In this document: one piece after another, positions 1 to 8,176 of the stretch
Layout: each line of letters begins with the position of its first letter
Numbering within the stretch: the stretch's first letter is position 1
Assembly (NCBI RefSeq): GCF_011758745.1
Contig: NZ_JAANOV010000001.1
Location: 5,332,001 to 5,396,000 of the forward strand
DNA: 64,000 nucleotides
Origin: Amycolatopsis granulosa
GTDB taxonomy: Bacteria > Actinomycetota > Actinomycetes > Mycobacteriales > Pseudonocardiaceae
Direction: 5' to 3'
Made by a program: the position numbers and the translations under genes
The notes under the pieces: generated by a model
Told to the model about the DNA's origin: nothing
Database searches by the model: none
The model's input: only the letters and a program-made list of their open reading frames with translations

Positions 1-1196
1 ACGGTCACCGCGACCAGGCACACTCCGGCGGCGACGGCGAACGTACCGAACAGGGCACGCGCACCGCCCGCGCCGATCGCGATTCCGCCCAACGTGGGAC
101 CGAAGAACGCGCCCACGAACGAGGTTCCGTTGGACCAGCCGAGTGCCGCGGCGCGCGCGGGCGCCGGGAACACCGTGGATGTCGTGGTGTGCACCAGGTT
201 CATCGTCGAGTGACCGCCGATGCCCATCAGCGCGATGCGCAGCGCGGCGGTCACCGCACCGCTGGGCAGCGTGAGCATCCCGGCCAGGCCCGCGATCGTG
301 CACGTGCCGGTGACGACGGCGATCCGCGCGCTGCCGCGGCGGTCGGCGGCCCACGCTGTCCCGAACGAGCCGAGCACGGCCGCTCCGGTCAGCGCGAACG
401 TGAACAGCAGCGCACCGCGCAGCGAGAACCCGAGGTCGATCATCGCCTGCGCCGCCCACACGTTGAGCCCCTGCCAGGCGATCATGTTCGCGATGACCGC
501 CCCGGCGACCGCGAGCGTGATCCACCTGCCGCGGCCGGCGACGAGGGCGGCGAGCTTGCGGCGGCCACTCCACGCCGGTTCCGTCGCCGTCCGCGCCGGG
601 CCGGCCGGGAACCGCAGCGGCGCGAGGACGGCGAAGATCAGCACGCTGAGCGCGGTACCGACGGCGAACATCGCGCGCCAGCCGAACGCGGGCAGCACCG
701 GGATCGCCAGCAGCGCCGCGACGACCCCGCCGAGCGGGATACCGGCCATGGTGATGGTCACGACCAGCGACGCGCGCCGGGCAGGCGCCTGGTCGCGGGC
801 GATGGTCATCGCGGTGGTCAGGGCCGCGCCGACGCCGAGGCCGTTGAGCAGCCGCGCGAACCCCAGCATCGTGCCGTTCGTGGCGACGGCGAAGGCCAGT
901 GCGCCGAGGCCGAAGACCACGACGCCGGTGCCGAGGGTGCTCTTGGCGCTGGTGCGCTCGGCGAGCACGGGTGCGAGCAGCGCGCCCAGCACCGCGCCGA
1001 GGTAGACGACGCCACCGATCAGCCCGGTCTCGCTGTCGGTGATGCCCAGGGAGGGGTCGGCCAGCAGCAGCGGCACCACCGAGCCGTAGACGATGAGGTT
1101 GTACCCCTCGATGACGGTGACGATCGTGCAGACGGCGACGACGACGTGCCGTGATGCCGCGGACGCCCCGGTGCGGGGCGGGTAGGCCAGCTTCAT
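1..1196 (-). CDS. MFS transporter, aromatic-acid:H+ symporter type (3' end outside window)
   Basis: The 398 visible residues are the start and most of a 12-helix major facilitator; the last helix is cut by the window edge. Near residue 30 the first helix ends in EGYNLIVYGSVVPLLL, close to the DGYDLxxYG signature of the AAHS branch (PcaK, BenK, MhpT), which imports aromatic acids by proton symport. The ATG has GGAGG seven bases upstream. It lies 29 bp after an IclR regulator on the same strand and near a fumarylacetoacetate-type hydrolase and an MhpA-like hydroxylase, so an aromatic substrate is plausible. The substrate itself cannot be read from the sequence. Confidence 0.85.
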   Translation of the reverse strand, partial: MKLAYPPRTGASAASRHVVVAVCTIVTVIEGYNLIVYGSVVPLLLADPSLGITDSETGLIGGVVYLGAVLGALLAPVLAERTSAKSTLGTGVVVFGLGALAFAVATNGTMLGFARLLNGLGVGAALTTAMTIARDQAPARRASLVVTITMAGIPLGGVVAALLAIPVLPAFGWRAMFAVGTALSVLIFAVLAPLRFPAGPARTATEPAWSGRRKLAALVAGRGRWITLAVAGAVIANMIAWQGLNVWAAQAMIDLGFSLRGALLFTFALTGAAVLGSFGTAWAADRRGSARIAVVTGTCTIAGLAGMLTLPSGAVTAALRIALMGIGGHSTMNLVHTTTSTVFPAPARAAALGWSNGTSFVGAFFGPTLGGIAIGAGGARALFGTFAVAAGVCLVAVT

Positions 1197-1225
1197 CGGT
1201 GTCCCTCCGGCGGGTGGTGGCGGTC

Positions 1226-2035
1226 TCAGGGTGCGGTCGCGGCCGGTCCCGCAGAACCGGTCCGTCCCGGTTCCCGGGACAGCAGGCACGCCCGCCGCAG
1301 GTCCAGGGCCGCGGCCACGTCGATCTCCGCGTTCACCCGCCGCAACCCGCGCACCACGGCCGCGAACTTCCCCGCGAACGCGTGGCTCGGCATCACCACC
1401 GCGACCGCCTGCCACGTCCCGCCGGGTCCGGGGCGGGTGGTGGCCACCGCGGAAATCCCCTGATCGTGTTCCTCCAGGTCCACCGCCACGCCGGTCCGGC
1501 GCACGGCCGTCAGTTCGGCGAGCAGCACGTCCCGGTCGGTGATCGTCGCCGGGGTGAACCGGTCCAGGCGCGGCGGCAGCAGCTCCGTCACCCGCGCATC
1601 CGGCAGCCGGGCCAGCAGCGCCTTGCCGATGCAGCTGGCGTGCAGCGAGAAGCTCTTGCCGACCTGGGTGACGCCACGCAGCCGCGCCGGCGCGGCGATC
1701 TGGTCGACCACCACGACCTCGCGCCCGCTGAACACGGCGAGCTCGACCCGCTCGTGCAGCTCGCGCGCGAGCACGACCAGGTCGGGCCGGGTCGCGGCGA
1801 GCAGCCGCAGGTGGCTGTTCATGCCGAACTTCAGCAGCGCCGGCCCGAGCACGTACCCGGACTGGTCCGGCTCGTGCGCACGCACCACGTACAGCTCGCG
1901 TTCCAGGCACTGCAGCACCCGGTGCACGGTGGACCGCGGCAGTCCGGTGCGGACCGCCAGTTCGGTGACGGTCAGACCGTGGCGGCTTTCCGCGAGGGTG
2001 TCCAGCACCAGCGTGACCCGCGCGAGATCGGCCAT
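1226..2035 (-). CDS. IclR family transcriptional regulator
   Basis: 269 residues. An N-terminal winged helix-turn-helix (about residues 4-50, with LTVTELAVRTGLPRSTVHRV) is followed by the IclR effector-binding domain (about 75-245), which has the usual GKALLA segment. Members of this family control aromatic and short-acid catabolism. It precedes the AAHS-type transporter by 29 bp and probably regulates it. The C-terminal 20 residues after RACLLSREPG are low-complexity Ala/Pro/Gly. A 34-codon reading frame ends two bases before the ATG, so translation may be coupled. Confidence 0.9.
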   Translation of the reverse strand: MADLARVTLVLDTLAESRHGLTVTELAVRTGLPRSTVHRVLQCLERELYVVRAHEPDQSGYVLGPALLKFGMNSHLRLLAATRPDLVVLARELHERVELAVFSGREVVVVDQIAAPARLRGVTQVGKSFSLHASCIGKALLARLPDARVTELLPPRLDRFTPATITDRDVLLAELTAVRRTGVAVDLEEHDQGISAVATTRPGPGGTWQAVAVVMPSHAFAGKFAAVVRGLRRVNAEIDVAAALDLRRACLLSREPGRTGSAGPAATAP

Positions 2036-2036
2036 C

Positions 2037-2141
2037 TCAGCGGGTCCGGGTCACGGTCAGCGAGCGGATGCGCCACCCACCCTCGGCGTCGGGCAGCGCG
2101 TATTCGCCCAGGGTGGTGAGTCCGGGATCGGGGTGGAACAC
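2037..2141 (-). CDS. possible 34-aa leaderless leader peptide upstream of iclR
   Basis: A GTG-started frame of 34 codons (MFHPDPGLTTLGEYALPDAE at the N-terminus) ends in TGA two bases before the IclR ATG. On the same strand a TACACT box lies exactly six bases before the GTG, the geometry of the leaderless genes elsewhere in this window. No homologue is recognised. It could be a coupled leader peptide, or simply the transcribed leader of the regulator gene. Confidence 0.35.
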   Translation of the reverse strand: MFHPDPGLTTLGEYALPDAEGGWRIRSLTVTRTR

Positions 2142-2147
2142 CCGGCG

Positions 2148-2169
2148 AGTGTAGTGAGGCGACCACACT
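2148..2169. promoter_or_regulatory. inverted repeat over the iclR promoter
   Basis: AGTGTAG and CCACACT form 7-bp arms (one mismatch) around an 8-bp spacer. The repeat covers the TACACT -10-like box read on the minus strand. This is a reasonable IclR autoregulatory operator, by position only. Confidence 0.4.
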
Positions 2170-2235
2170 GCGCGACCGCGCGGCTGCACGATCAGGCTGC
2201 CCACCTCGTGCCGGTGCGCCGCCGGGCCTTCGCGC

Positions 2236-3480
2236 TCACCCGTTCCGGTCCTGCCAGGCACGCACGTACGCGCGCCCGTAGTCGTTGCCGTGCGGGGTGC
2301 GCAGCACCGTGTGGATGTGGAACGGCTTGGGCGCGTCGTAGTCGAGGAACACGCCGCAGTGGTGGTCCAGCTCGGCGATCAGCACCGGGGACTGGATGCG
2401 GTAGTAGAACACGTCCCCCGGCTCGTGCCCGCCGATCCAGCAGAACCACGTCCGGTCCAGGTGCCCGCGCACCTCGCGCATCCGGGCCGCGCGCGGCCCC
2501 GCGGGCAGCAGCGACACGAACGACCCGGCGATCGCCAGCGCGATCTCGCGCGCCGCGGGCGGCATCGCGGCGACCCGGATGCCCTCGGCCGGGATGACCC
2601 GGTTGTCCTGGAAGGCGCCGGCGAGGTGCCGCTCGTCGCCCGGGTGCACCCGGCCGGGCGGCATCGCCGGGTCCACCATCCGCTCGTACACCACGGCCGC
2701 GCGCCGCTGGTCCGCCGGCAGTGCCGCCATCAGGTCGGTGCCCAGGCGGATCCGGTCGGTGCAGGCGGTGGTACCGGCGTGCGGGCCCTCGTCGATCTCG
2801 TTCGGCTCGGCGCCGAGGAACACCGGACTGACCACCATCCGTCCCGCCACGACCAGGCAGTTGACCGCGCAGTGGTGCCCGGACAGCTGCCAGCCCCACG
2901 GCCGCACCGGATGCGGCTCGCCGTAGAGGGCGATGTGGTAGCTGAACTCGTTGAGGATGCTCGTCAGGCCGACGACCTCGCCGAGGAACCCGTTGATCCG
3001 CATCACGTCCCGTACCAGCCGGAAGCCTTCGGGCGACAGCGAGGCCCGCACCAGCTCCAGTGCGGCCCGCTGCACCTCCGGCGGCTGGAATTCCAGCCGG
3101 ACGCCGGTGTCGAACTGCAGGAACTCCCGGTTGGCCCAGGTCTGCCACTCGACCGCGTCCACCGCGTACCGCAGTTTGCCGCGGCCCTCCTCGTCGAGGG
3201 CCGACTCCAGGGCGCGGGCGGCGGCGATCATCGCCTGGACGGGTGCCTCTTCGCCGGGCCGGGCCGGCTCGAACGGGTGAACCTCGGGGTGCAGGCTGCC
3301 GTCCTCGGTGACACCCCGGAACTCCCGCAGCTGCAGCGGCCGCCAGCCGCGGATCAGGCCGCCGGTGAACGGGTCGGTCTTCGCGGCCTCGGCGTAGGCG
3401 TAGGCGTCCATGCCCTGGATGCTCGTGATGCGCGGGGAGTCCGGCGGGAACAGGTAGCGGCGGAATTCGGCGGGGGACAC
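2236..3480 (-). CDS. DUF3500 family protein
   Basis: 414 residues, GTG start with GGAG eight bases upstream. It matches the DUF3500 family as I know it: an N-terminal region with ITSIQGMDAYAYA, a central GHHCAVNCLVV, an EPNEIDEGPHAG segment, and a C-terminal DYDAPKPFHIHTVLRTPHG block (about residues 375-395). The conserved His, Glu and Asp residues suggest a metal or cofactor site, but the function is not established. No signal peptide is seen. It starts 10 bp after the GntR regulator gene and is presumably co-transcribed with it, opposite the fumarylacetoacetate-type hydrolase and hydroxylase, so it may act in the same catabolic route. Confidence 0.8.
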   Translation of the reverse strand: MSPAEFRRYLFPPDSPRITSIQGMDAYAYAEAAKTDPFTGGLIRGWRPLQLREFRGVTEDGSLHPEVHPFEPARPGEEAPVQAMIAAARALESALDEEGRGKLRYAVDAVEWQTWANREFLQFDTGVRLEFQPPEVQRAALELVRASLSPEGFRLVRDVMRINGFLGEVVGLTSILNEFSYHIALYGEPHPVRPWGWQLSGHHCAVNCLVVAGRMVVSPVFLGAEPNEIDEGPHAGTTACTDRIRLGTDLMAALPADQRRAAVVYERMVDPAMPPGRVHPGDERHLAGAFQDNRVIPAEGIRVAAMPPAAREIALAIAGSFVSLLPAGPRAARMREVRGHLDRTWFCWIGGHEPGDVFYYRIQSPVLIAELDHHCGVFLDYDAPKPFHIHTVLRTPHGNDYGRAYVRAWQDRNG

Positions 3481-3490
3481 CGGCGGCTCC

Positions 3491-4171
3491 TCAGTCGGTG
3501 ATGTGGTGCCGGGCGACGGCGGCGCGCACGGCCGCCTCGTCGCCGGCCACGATGGCGTCGACCAGGTCGGCGTGGACCCGCAAGCGGCGGGCGCGGTAGG
3601 ACCCGGCGCCGGGGCCGGACAGGTTCGGCTCGGTGGTGGACAGGTGCCCGAGCGTGCCCAGGTAGACCGCGCGGGCCATCGCGTTCGGGCACAGCGCCGC
3701 GATCTCCTCGTGCAGCGCCCAGTTCGCCCGCACGAACTCGCCCCAGGACCCGGCGGCGGCCATCGCGTCCAGCCGGGACCGCAGGCGCGGGACGTCCGCG
3801 GCGGTGCGGCAGCGCGCGGCGCCGACGTCGATCAGCTCCTCCAGGTGGTTGCGCAGCTCGATCGCGTCCGCGACCGCGGACGGTTCCTCGCGCACCGCGA
3901 GCAGGGTGCGCCGCATCCGCACCACCGGGCCGGCCTCGGCGGCGAACAGGCCGCCGCCGCGGCCGGGCTTGATCGCGAGCACACCGCGGTCGCGCAGCAG
4001 CCGGATCGCCTCGCTCACGGTCGCCCTGGCCAGCCCGGACTCCCGGCGGATGTCCTCGATGGTGCCCACCGGCTCGCCCGGCGCGAGGGTGCGGATGCGC
4101 TCCTCCAGCAGGGCGGCGAGCTGTTCGGCGCGGGTGCGCCCGCCGGTGGACAGGTCCGTCAGCTTCGTCAT
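3491..4171 (-). CDS. GntR family regulator (FadR/FCD type)
   Basis: 226 residues from the ATG chosen here; a TTG 12 bp upstream is the alternative. An N-terminal winged HTH (GTIEDIRRESGLARATVSEA, about residues 35-55) precedes an all-helical FCD ligand domain that carries the metal-binding His and Asp pattern (FVRANWALHEEIA). FCD regulators sense carboxylates such as those made in aromatic degradation. It diverges from the FAH-fold hydrolase across a perfect 16-bp palindrome and is followed at 10 bp by the DUF3500 gene, so it probably represses both directions. Confidence 0.9.
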   Translation of the reverse strand: MTKLTDLSTGGRTRAEQLAALLEERIRTLAPGEPVGTIEDIRRESGLARATVSEAIRLLRDRGVLAIKPGRGGGLFAAEAGPVVRMRRTLLAVREEPSAVADAIELRNHLEELIDVGAARCRTAADVPRLRSRLDAMAAAGSWGEFVRANWALHEEIAALCPNAMARAVYLGTLGHLSTTEPNLSGPGAGSYRARRLRVHADLVDAIVAGDEAAVRAAVARHHITD

Positions 4172-4187
4172 CGTGCTATTCAAGCAT

Positions 4188-4203
4188 AAAGGTTCTAACC
4201 TTT
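4188..4203. promoter_or_regulatory. GntR operator candidate between divergent genes
   Basis: AAAGGTTCTAACCTTT is a perfect palindrome with 7-bp arms around CT. It lies in the 59-bp gap between the GntR gene and the hydrolase gene and overlaps TAACCT, a possible -10 for the rightward unit. Position and symmetry support an autoregulatory GntR site. Confidence 0.65.
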
Positions 4204-4230
4204 AGCAGGTTTCGCGCGAAGGAGCAGTGG

Positions 4231-5100
4231 ATGCGGATCGTGGGAGTGGCGGGCGGCGCCGGCGGAGTCACCGTGGGCAGCCTCGCCGCGGACGGGTCGG
4301 TGACCCTGATCGCCGGGCTCGAGGAGTTCTGGGCCGCTCCGGAGGGCTGGCTGGCCCGGCCACCGGCAGGGGAGCGGGTGCCGAAACCGCGGCTGGTGCC
4401 GCCGGTGCTGCCCGGGGCACGGGTGATCTGCATCGGGCTGAACTACCGCGAGCACGCCGCGGAGGGCTCCTACCGCGACGCCGGGCTGCCCGAGCACCCG
4501 ACGCTGTTCGCGCGCTGGACACAGTCGCTGACGGTGGGCGGCGCGCCGATCCCGGTGCCGCGCGACGAGGAAGGCCTGGACTGGGAGGGCGAGATCGTGG
4601 CGTGGGTGGGCCGCCCGCTGGCCGACGCCGACCCGGGGACCGCGCTCGCCGCCGTGGTCGGGTACTCGACGTTCAACGACGTCACCGCCCGCCGCGCGCA
4701 GAAGCTGACCTCCCAGTGGATCCTCGGCAAGAACGCCGACTCCTCCGGCCCGCTCGGCCCGATGGTCCCCGCCGCCGAGGTCGGCGACCTGCGTGACGGC
4801 CTGCGGGTCCGCACCCGCGTCAACGGCGAGATCGTGCAGGACGGCAACACCACCGACATGGTCTACCCGGTCGGCGAGACGCTGGCGCACATCTCGCGCA
4901 CGTTCACCGTCCGGCCCGGCGACCTGCTCGCCACTGGCACGCCCGCCGGGGTCGGGTACGCCCGCACCCCGCGGTGGCTGCTCCAGCCGGGTGACGTGGT
5001 CGAGGTCGAGGTGGACCGGCTGGGTGTCCTGCGCAACCCGATCGTGGGGCCCGGGCACCGGCTGCTGTCCCGGGAACCGGGACAGCAGGGGGCCGGCTGA
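4231..5100 (+). CDS. fumarylacetoacetate hydrolase family protein
   Basis: 289 residues, ATG with AAGGAG nine bases upstream. The FAH-fold signatures are present: IGLNYREHAAE (about residue 70), DWEGEIVAWVG (metal-binding Glu, about 117), GYSTFNDVTARRAQ (about 148) and GTPAGVG (about 245). The family cleaves or isomerises 1,3-diketo acids made after meta- or gentisate-type ring cleavage (fumarylpyruvate hydrolase, or the isomerase/decarboxylase of the homoprotocatechuate route). The N-terminal 65-residue extension is typical of the longer bacterial members. The hydroxylase gene follows after 55 bp. The exact substrate is not determined. Confidence 0.88.
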   Translation: MRIVGVAGGAGGVTVGSLAADGSVTLIAGLEEFWAAPEGWLARPPAGERVPKPRLVPPVLPGARVICIGLNYREHAAEGSYRDAGLPEHPTLFARWTQSLTVGGAPIPVPRDEEGLDWEGEIVAWVGRPLADADPGTALAAVVGYSTFNDVTARRAQKLTSQWILGKNADSSGPLGPMVPAAEVGDLRDGLRVRTRVNGEIVQDGNTTDMVYPVGETLAHISRTFTVRPGDLLATGTPAGVGYARTPRWLLQPGDVVEVEVDRLGVLRNPIVGPGHRLLSREPGQQGAG

Positions 5101-5155
5101 CCGCTGCCCGCACCTATCTTCCCCCGGTCAGGCAAACCAGGACCGGGAGGTCGTC

Positions 5156-6676
5156 GTGGACTTCGACGTCGCAGTCGTCGGGTACGGACCGGTGGGCAAG
5201 CTCCTGGCGATCCAGCTGGGCCGGCGCGGGCACCGGGTGGTGGTCCTCGACCGCAACGAGGCCGACTACCCGCTGCCCCGCGCCGTGACCCACTGCTCGG
5301 ACGTCGCCCGGATCCTGCAGTCGGTGGGGCTGCCGCCGTCGGCGATCCCGGACGTCACCGAGCCCTACGACGACCTGTACGTGTGGCGCAACGGCGACGG
5401 CGAGACGCTGGTCGAGGTGGACTGGAGCGGGCGCGGCGAATCCGGCTGGTACAACACCTACTTCTTCAGCCAGCCCGCGCTGGAGGCGCGGCTCGACGCC
5501 CTCGCCGGCGGCCTGCCGCCGGTGCGGGTGCTGCGCGGCTGGGAGGCGACCGGCCTCGACGCCGCGGCGGGGACGGTGACGGCGCGGCGGGGCTGTGAGC
5601 GGATGACCCTGGCCGCGGCCTGGATCGTCGGCGCCGACGGCGCGAACAGCCGCGTCCGGCGGTGGGCCGGTGCCGGGTGGCACGACGAGGGCTATTTCCA
5701 CGACTGGCTGGTGGTCGACGTCAAACCCGGGCCGGAACTGCACTTCCCGCACATCGCCGGCCAGTCCTGCGACGTGCGGCGGCCGGCCACGATGGTGCCG
5801 GGCGGCCCGGGACGGCGGCGCTGGGAGTTCATGCGGCTGCCGCACGAGTCCGCGGCGGACCTCGACCGCACGGCCAAGGCGTGGGAGCTGCTCGCCCCGC
5901 ACGGCGTCACCCCGGACAACGCCGAGCTGGAACGGCATTCCACGTACACGTTCCAGGCGGGCTGGGCGCGGCGGTGGCGCGCGGGCCGGGTGCTGCTCGC
6001 GGGCGATGCCGCGCACCTGATGCCGCCGTTCGCCGGGCAGGGGCTCGGCGCGGGCGTGCGGGACGTGATGAACCTGAGCTGGAAACTGGATCTGGTGCTG
6101 CGCGGGCTCGCCGGGCCGGAGCTGCTGGACACCTACGGCAGTGAACGGTCGCACCACGTGCAGGCGTTCGTGCGGTTCTCGGTGGAGCTGGGGAAGGTCA
6201 TCTGCATCACCGACCCGGCCGAGGCCGCGGAACGGGACCGCAGGCTGATCGCCGAGCGGGCCGCGGGCGGAACACCGCCGGCGCCGCCGCGACCGGGGCT
6301 CGGCCCGGGCGTGCACGCCGGTGCGGCGGGCGGGCGCCTGGCGCTGCAGGGCCGGGTGTCGGCCGATGGGGTGACCGGCTGGTTCGACGACGTCTTCGGC
6401 GGCCCGGGCGCCCTGATCGCCCGCGACTCGCGCGCGCTGGCCGGGCCGGACCTGACGGCGCTGGGCATTTCCCGGGTCGCGCTGGACGAGGTGGCCGACG
6501 TGGACGGCACCTACACCCGGTGGCTGTCCGAACTGGACGCTCCCGCGGTCCTGGTGCGGCCCGACTTCCACGTGTTCGGCGCGGGCGATCCGGCGTGGCT
6601 GGCGGCGGAGTTCGTGGCGGCGGTCCAGGGGCAGCGCGACGCCGCGCCGCGCGCGGTGCCGGTGGCCCGGCAGTGA
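5156..6676 (+). CDS. FAD-dependent aromatic hydroxylase, MhpA-like
   Basis: 506 residues from a GTG preceded by GGGAGG at five bases. It is a class A flavoprotein monooxygenase: N-terminal dinucleotide fold (VVGYGPVGKLLAIQLGRRG, residues 7-25), PRAVTH at the substrate/FAD region, GADGANSRVRR (about 160), and GDAAHLMPPFAGQGLGAGVRD (about 283). The last motif is the form seen in 3-(3-hydroxyphenyl)propionate hydroxylase and its relatives. It would hydroxylate a phenolic acid, with the preceding FAH-fold enzyme acting later. No extradiol dioxygenase lies in view; it may be outside the window. Confidence 0.88.
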   Translation: MDFDVAVVGYGPVGKLLAIQLGRRGHRVVVLDRNEADYPLPRAVTHCSDVARILQSVGLPPSAIPDVTEPYDDLYVWRNGDGETLVEVDWSGRGESGWYNTYFFSQPALEARLDALAGGLPPVRVLRGWEATGLDAAAGTVTARRGCERMTLAAAWIVGADGANSRVRRWAGAGWHDEGYFHDWLVVDVKPGPELHFPHIAGQSCDVRRPATMVPGGPGRRRWEFMRLPHESAADLDRTAKAWELLAPHGVTPDNAELERHSTYTFQAGWARRWRAGRVLLAGDAAHLMPPFAGQGLGAGVRDVMNLSWKLDLVLRGLAGPELLDTYGSERSHHVQAFVRFSVELGKVICITDPAEAAERDRRLIAERAAGGTPPAPPRPGLGPGVHAGAAGGRLALQGRVSADGVTGWFDDVFGGPGALIARDSRALAGPDLTALGISRVALDEVADVDGTYTRWLSELDAPAVLVRPDFHVFGAGDPAWLAAEFVAAVQGQRDAAPRAVPVARQ

Positions 6677-6680
6677 AATG

Positions 6681-6703
6681 CCCCGCCGCGGGCCGCGGCG
6701 GGG
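6681..6703. terminator. GC-rich hairpin between convergent genes
   Basis: CCCCGCCGCGG and CCGCGGCGGGG give 11-bp arms with almost no spacer, five bases after the hydroxylase stop and before the convergent small gene. There is no T tract, which is usual for actinomycete terminators. Confidence 0.6.
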
Positions 6704-6767
6704 CCAGGAAGAGATCGCGGATGTGTCAGGGAAATGTCGTGCGCGGTGTCCCTCCTTTCCTCGATCG

Positions 6768-7016
6768 TCAGGGCCGTCGCGCTCCCGGAGGTGAGCGCTG
6801 ACGCCGCCACAGCTGCACCCGCGCCCGGCCACGTGGGCGGCCGGCGGGCGGGGGGAGTGGGGGTGGGCACGGCAGGCGGCGCGGGTGCTCGTCCGCGGGC
6901 TCGGCGCCGTCGCCGAAACCGGCGTCGATGATCGCGGCGAACTCCTCGTGCAGCCAGTCCGGGTCCGCGCACACCAGGTCGGCGAACTCGAACTCGTCCA
7001 GCACCGTGTCCGGCAT
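6768..7016 (-). CDS. small hypothetical protein
   Basis: 82 residues; ATG with GGGAG eight bases upstream. The N-terminal half is acidic with a compact helical look (FEFADLVCADPDWLHEEFAA). The C-terminal half is rich in Pro and Arg and looks disordered. I recall similar short actinomycete peptides with an FADLVCADPDWL core, but none with a known function. It stands alone between the hydroxylase and the SDR gene, with its own upstream AT-rich region. Confidence 0.6.
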   Translation of the reverse strand: MPDTVLDEFEFADLVCADPDWLHEEFAAIIDAGFGDGAEPADEHPRRLPCPPPLPPPAGRPRGRARVQLWRRQRSPPGARRP

Positions 7017-7060
7017 CGCGACTCACTCCCGTGGAAGCTCCGCGTCCACATCGCTGATGT

Positions 7061-7068
7061 CATATATG
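7061..7068. promoter_or_regulatory. AT-rich palindrome CATATATG in divergent promoter region
   Basis: The stretch around CATATATG is the most AT-rich spot nearby and lies 45 bp upstream of the small minus-strand gene. It resembles the core of GntR/FCD operators, but the flanks are only weakly symmetrical. Confidence 0.3.
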
Positions 7069-7116
7069 TAGCGCGCACTGTAGATTCAGTCAAGCATCTG
7101 ATGGAGAAATCGCGAG

Positions 7117-7147
7117 TTGACCTGGAGCGTGCTCCAGGACCTAACGT
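7117..7147 (+). promoter_or_regulatory. MerR-type promoter with 19-bp spacer
   Basis: TTGACC and TAACGT are separated by exactly 19 bp, and the spacer contains the dyad CTGGAGC-GTG-CTCCAG. Over-long spacers holding a dyad are the hallmark of MerR-activated promoters, where the regulator untwists DNA. The ATG follows seven bases after the -10, so the transcript is probably leaderless. No merR gene is adjacent. Confidence 0.75.
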
Positions 7148-7154
7148 CGGGGTC

Positions 7155-8126
7155 ATGCCCACGAAACAGCACAAGATCGGTTCCGGTTTCGGCGCGGCCA
7201 CCACCGCGGCCGAGGTCCTGCGGGGCATCGACCTGACCGGCAGGCTGGCGGTCGTCACCGGTGGCTACTCCGGCCTCGGCCTGGAAACCACCCGTGCACT
7301 GGCGAACGCGGGGGCGCACGTCGTCGTCCCGGCCCGCCGGCCGGACGCGGCCGGAGCGGCGCTCGGCGGCCTCGCCGAGGTGGACGAGCTGGACCTGGGT
7401 GACCTCGACAGCGTGCGGGCGTTCGCCGGGCGGTTCCTGTCCTCCGGGCGGCGCATCGACATCCTGATCGGCAGCGCCGCGATCATGGCCTGCCCGGAAA
7501 CCCGCGTCGGCCCCGGCTGGGAGGCGCAGTTCGCCACCAACCACCTCGGGCACTTCGCGCTGGTGAACCGGCTGTGGCCGGCGATCGCCCCCGGCGCGCG
7601 GGTGGTCTCGGTGTCCTCGCGCGGTCACCACTTCTCCGGCATCCGGTGGGACGACCCGTGGTTCCGGCGCGGCTACGACAAGTGGCAGGCCTACGGGCAG
7701 GCCAAGACGGCCAACGCGTTGTTCGCCGTGCACCTGGACAAGCTGGCCGAACCGTCCGGGATCCGGGCGTTCTCCCTGCACCCCGGCAGCATCCTGACCC
7801 CGTTGCAGCGGCACATCCCGCTGGACGAGCAGATCGCCAACGGCTGGGTCGACGAGCACGGCAACCCGGTCGCCGCCGGTTTCAAGACGCCGGAGCAGGG
7901 CGCCGCCACGCAGGTGTGGGCCGCGACGTCCCCGCAGCTCGCCGGGATGGGCGGGGTGTACTGCGAGGACTGCGACATCGCCGAGCCGGCCTCCGGCGAG
8001 CCCCTGCCGTCCGGGCCCGGGCGGCCCGGCTTGTTCCAGGGCGTGCGCGACTGGGCCACCGACCCGGAGCAGGCGGAGCGGTTGTGGGCGTTGTCGGCGG
8101 AGCTGACCGGGGTGAACGCGTTCTGA
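7155..8126 (+). CDS. short-chain dehydrogenase/reductase
   Basis: 323 residues from a leaderless ATG. The Rossmann motif TGGYSGLG is at about residue 35, followed by SSRGHHFSG with the catalytic Ser (about 152) and YGQAK with the catalytic Tyr/Lys (about 180). The C-terminal half, with HPGSILTPLQRH and VYCEDCDIAEP, matches the retinol-dehydrogenase/oxidoreductase-like long SDRs common in actinomycetes. The substrate is unknown. The upstream MerR-type promoter suggests induction by an electrophile or redox stress. It converges with the flavin monooxygenase gene. Confidence 0.88.
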   Translation: MPTKQHKIGSGFGAATTAAEVLRGIDLTGRLAVVTGGYSGLGLETTRALANAGAHVVVPARRPDAAGAALGGLAEVDELDLGDLDSVRAFAGRFLSSGRRIDILIGSAAIMACPETRVGPGWEAQFATNHLGHFALVNRLWPAIAPGARVVSVSSRGHHFSGIRWDDPWFRRGYDKWQAYGQAKTANALFAVHLDKLAEPSGIRAFSLHPGSILTPLQRHIPLDEQIANGWVDEHGNPVAAGFKTPEQGAATQVWAATSPQLAGMGGVYCEDCDIAEPASGEPLPSGPGRPGLFQGVRDWATDPEQAERLWALSAELTGVNAF

Positions 8127-8134
8127 CACGCGCC

Positions 8135-8164
8135 GGCCCGGCCACCCCTGACGGCGGCCGGGCC
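8135..8164. terminator. hairpin between convergent genes
   Basis: GGCCCGGCC and GGCCGGGCC form 9-bp arms around a 12-base loop in the 50-bp gap between the SDR stop and the flavin monooxygenase stop. It would serve both directions. Confidence 0.6.
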
Positions 8165-8176
8165 CGCACCTCCGGG

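Noticed and set aside
189..1154. Long plus-strand open frames opposite the first transporter
   Set aside because: They are Arg/Asp/Gly-rich shadows of the minus-strand MFS gene, which has clear helices and a ribosome site.
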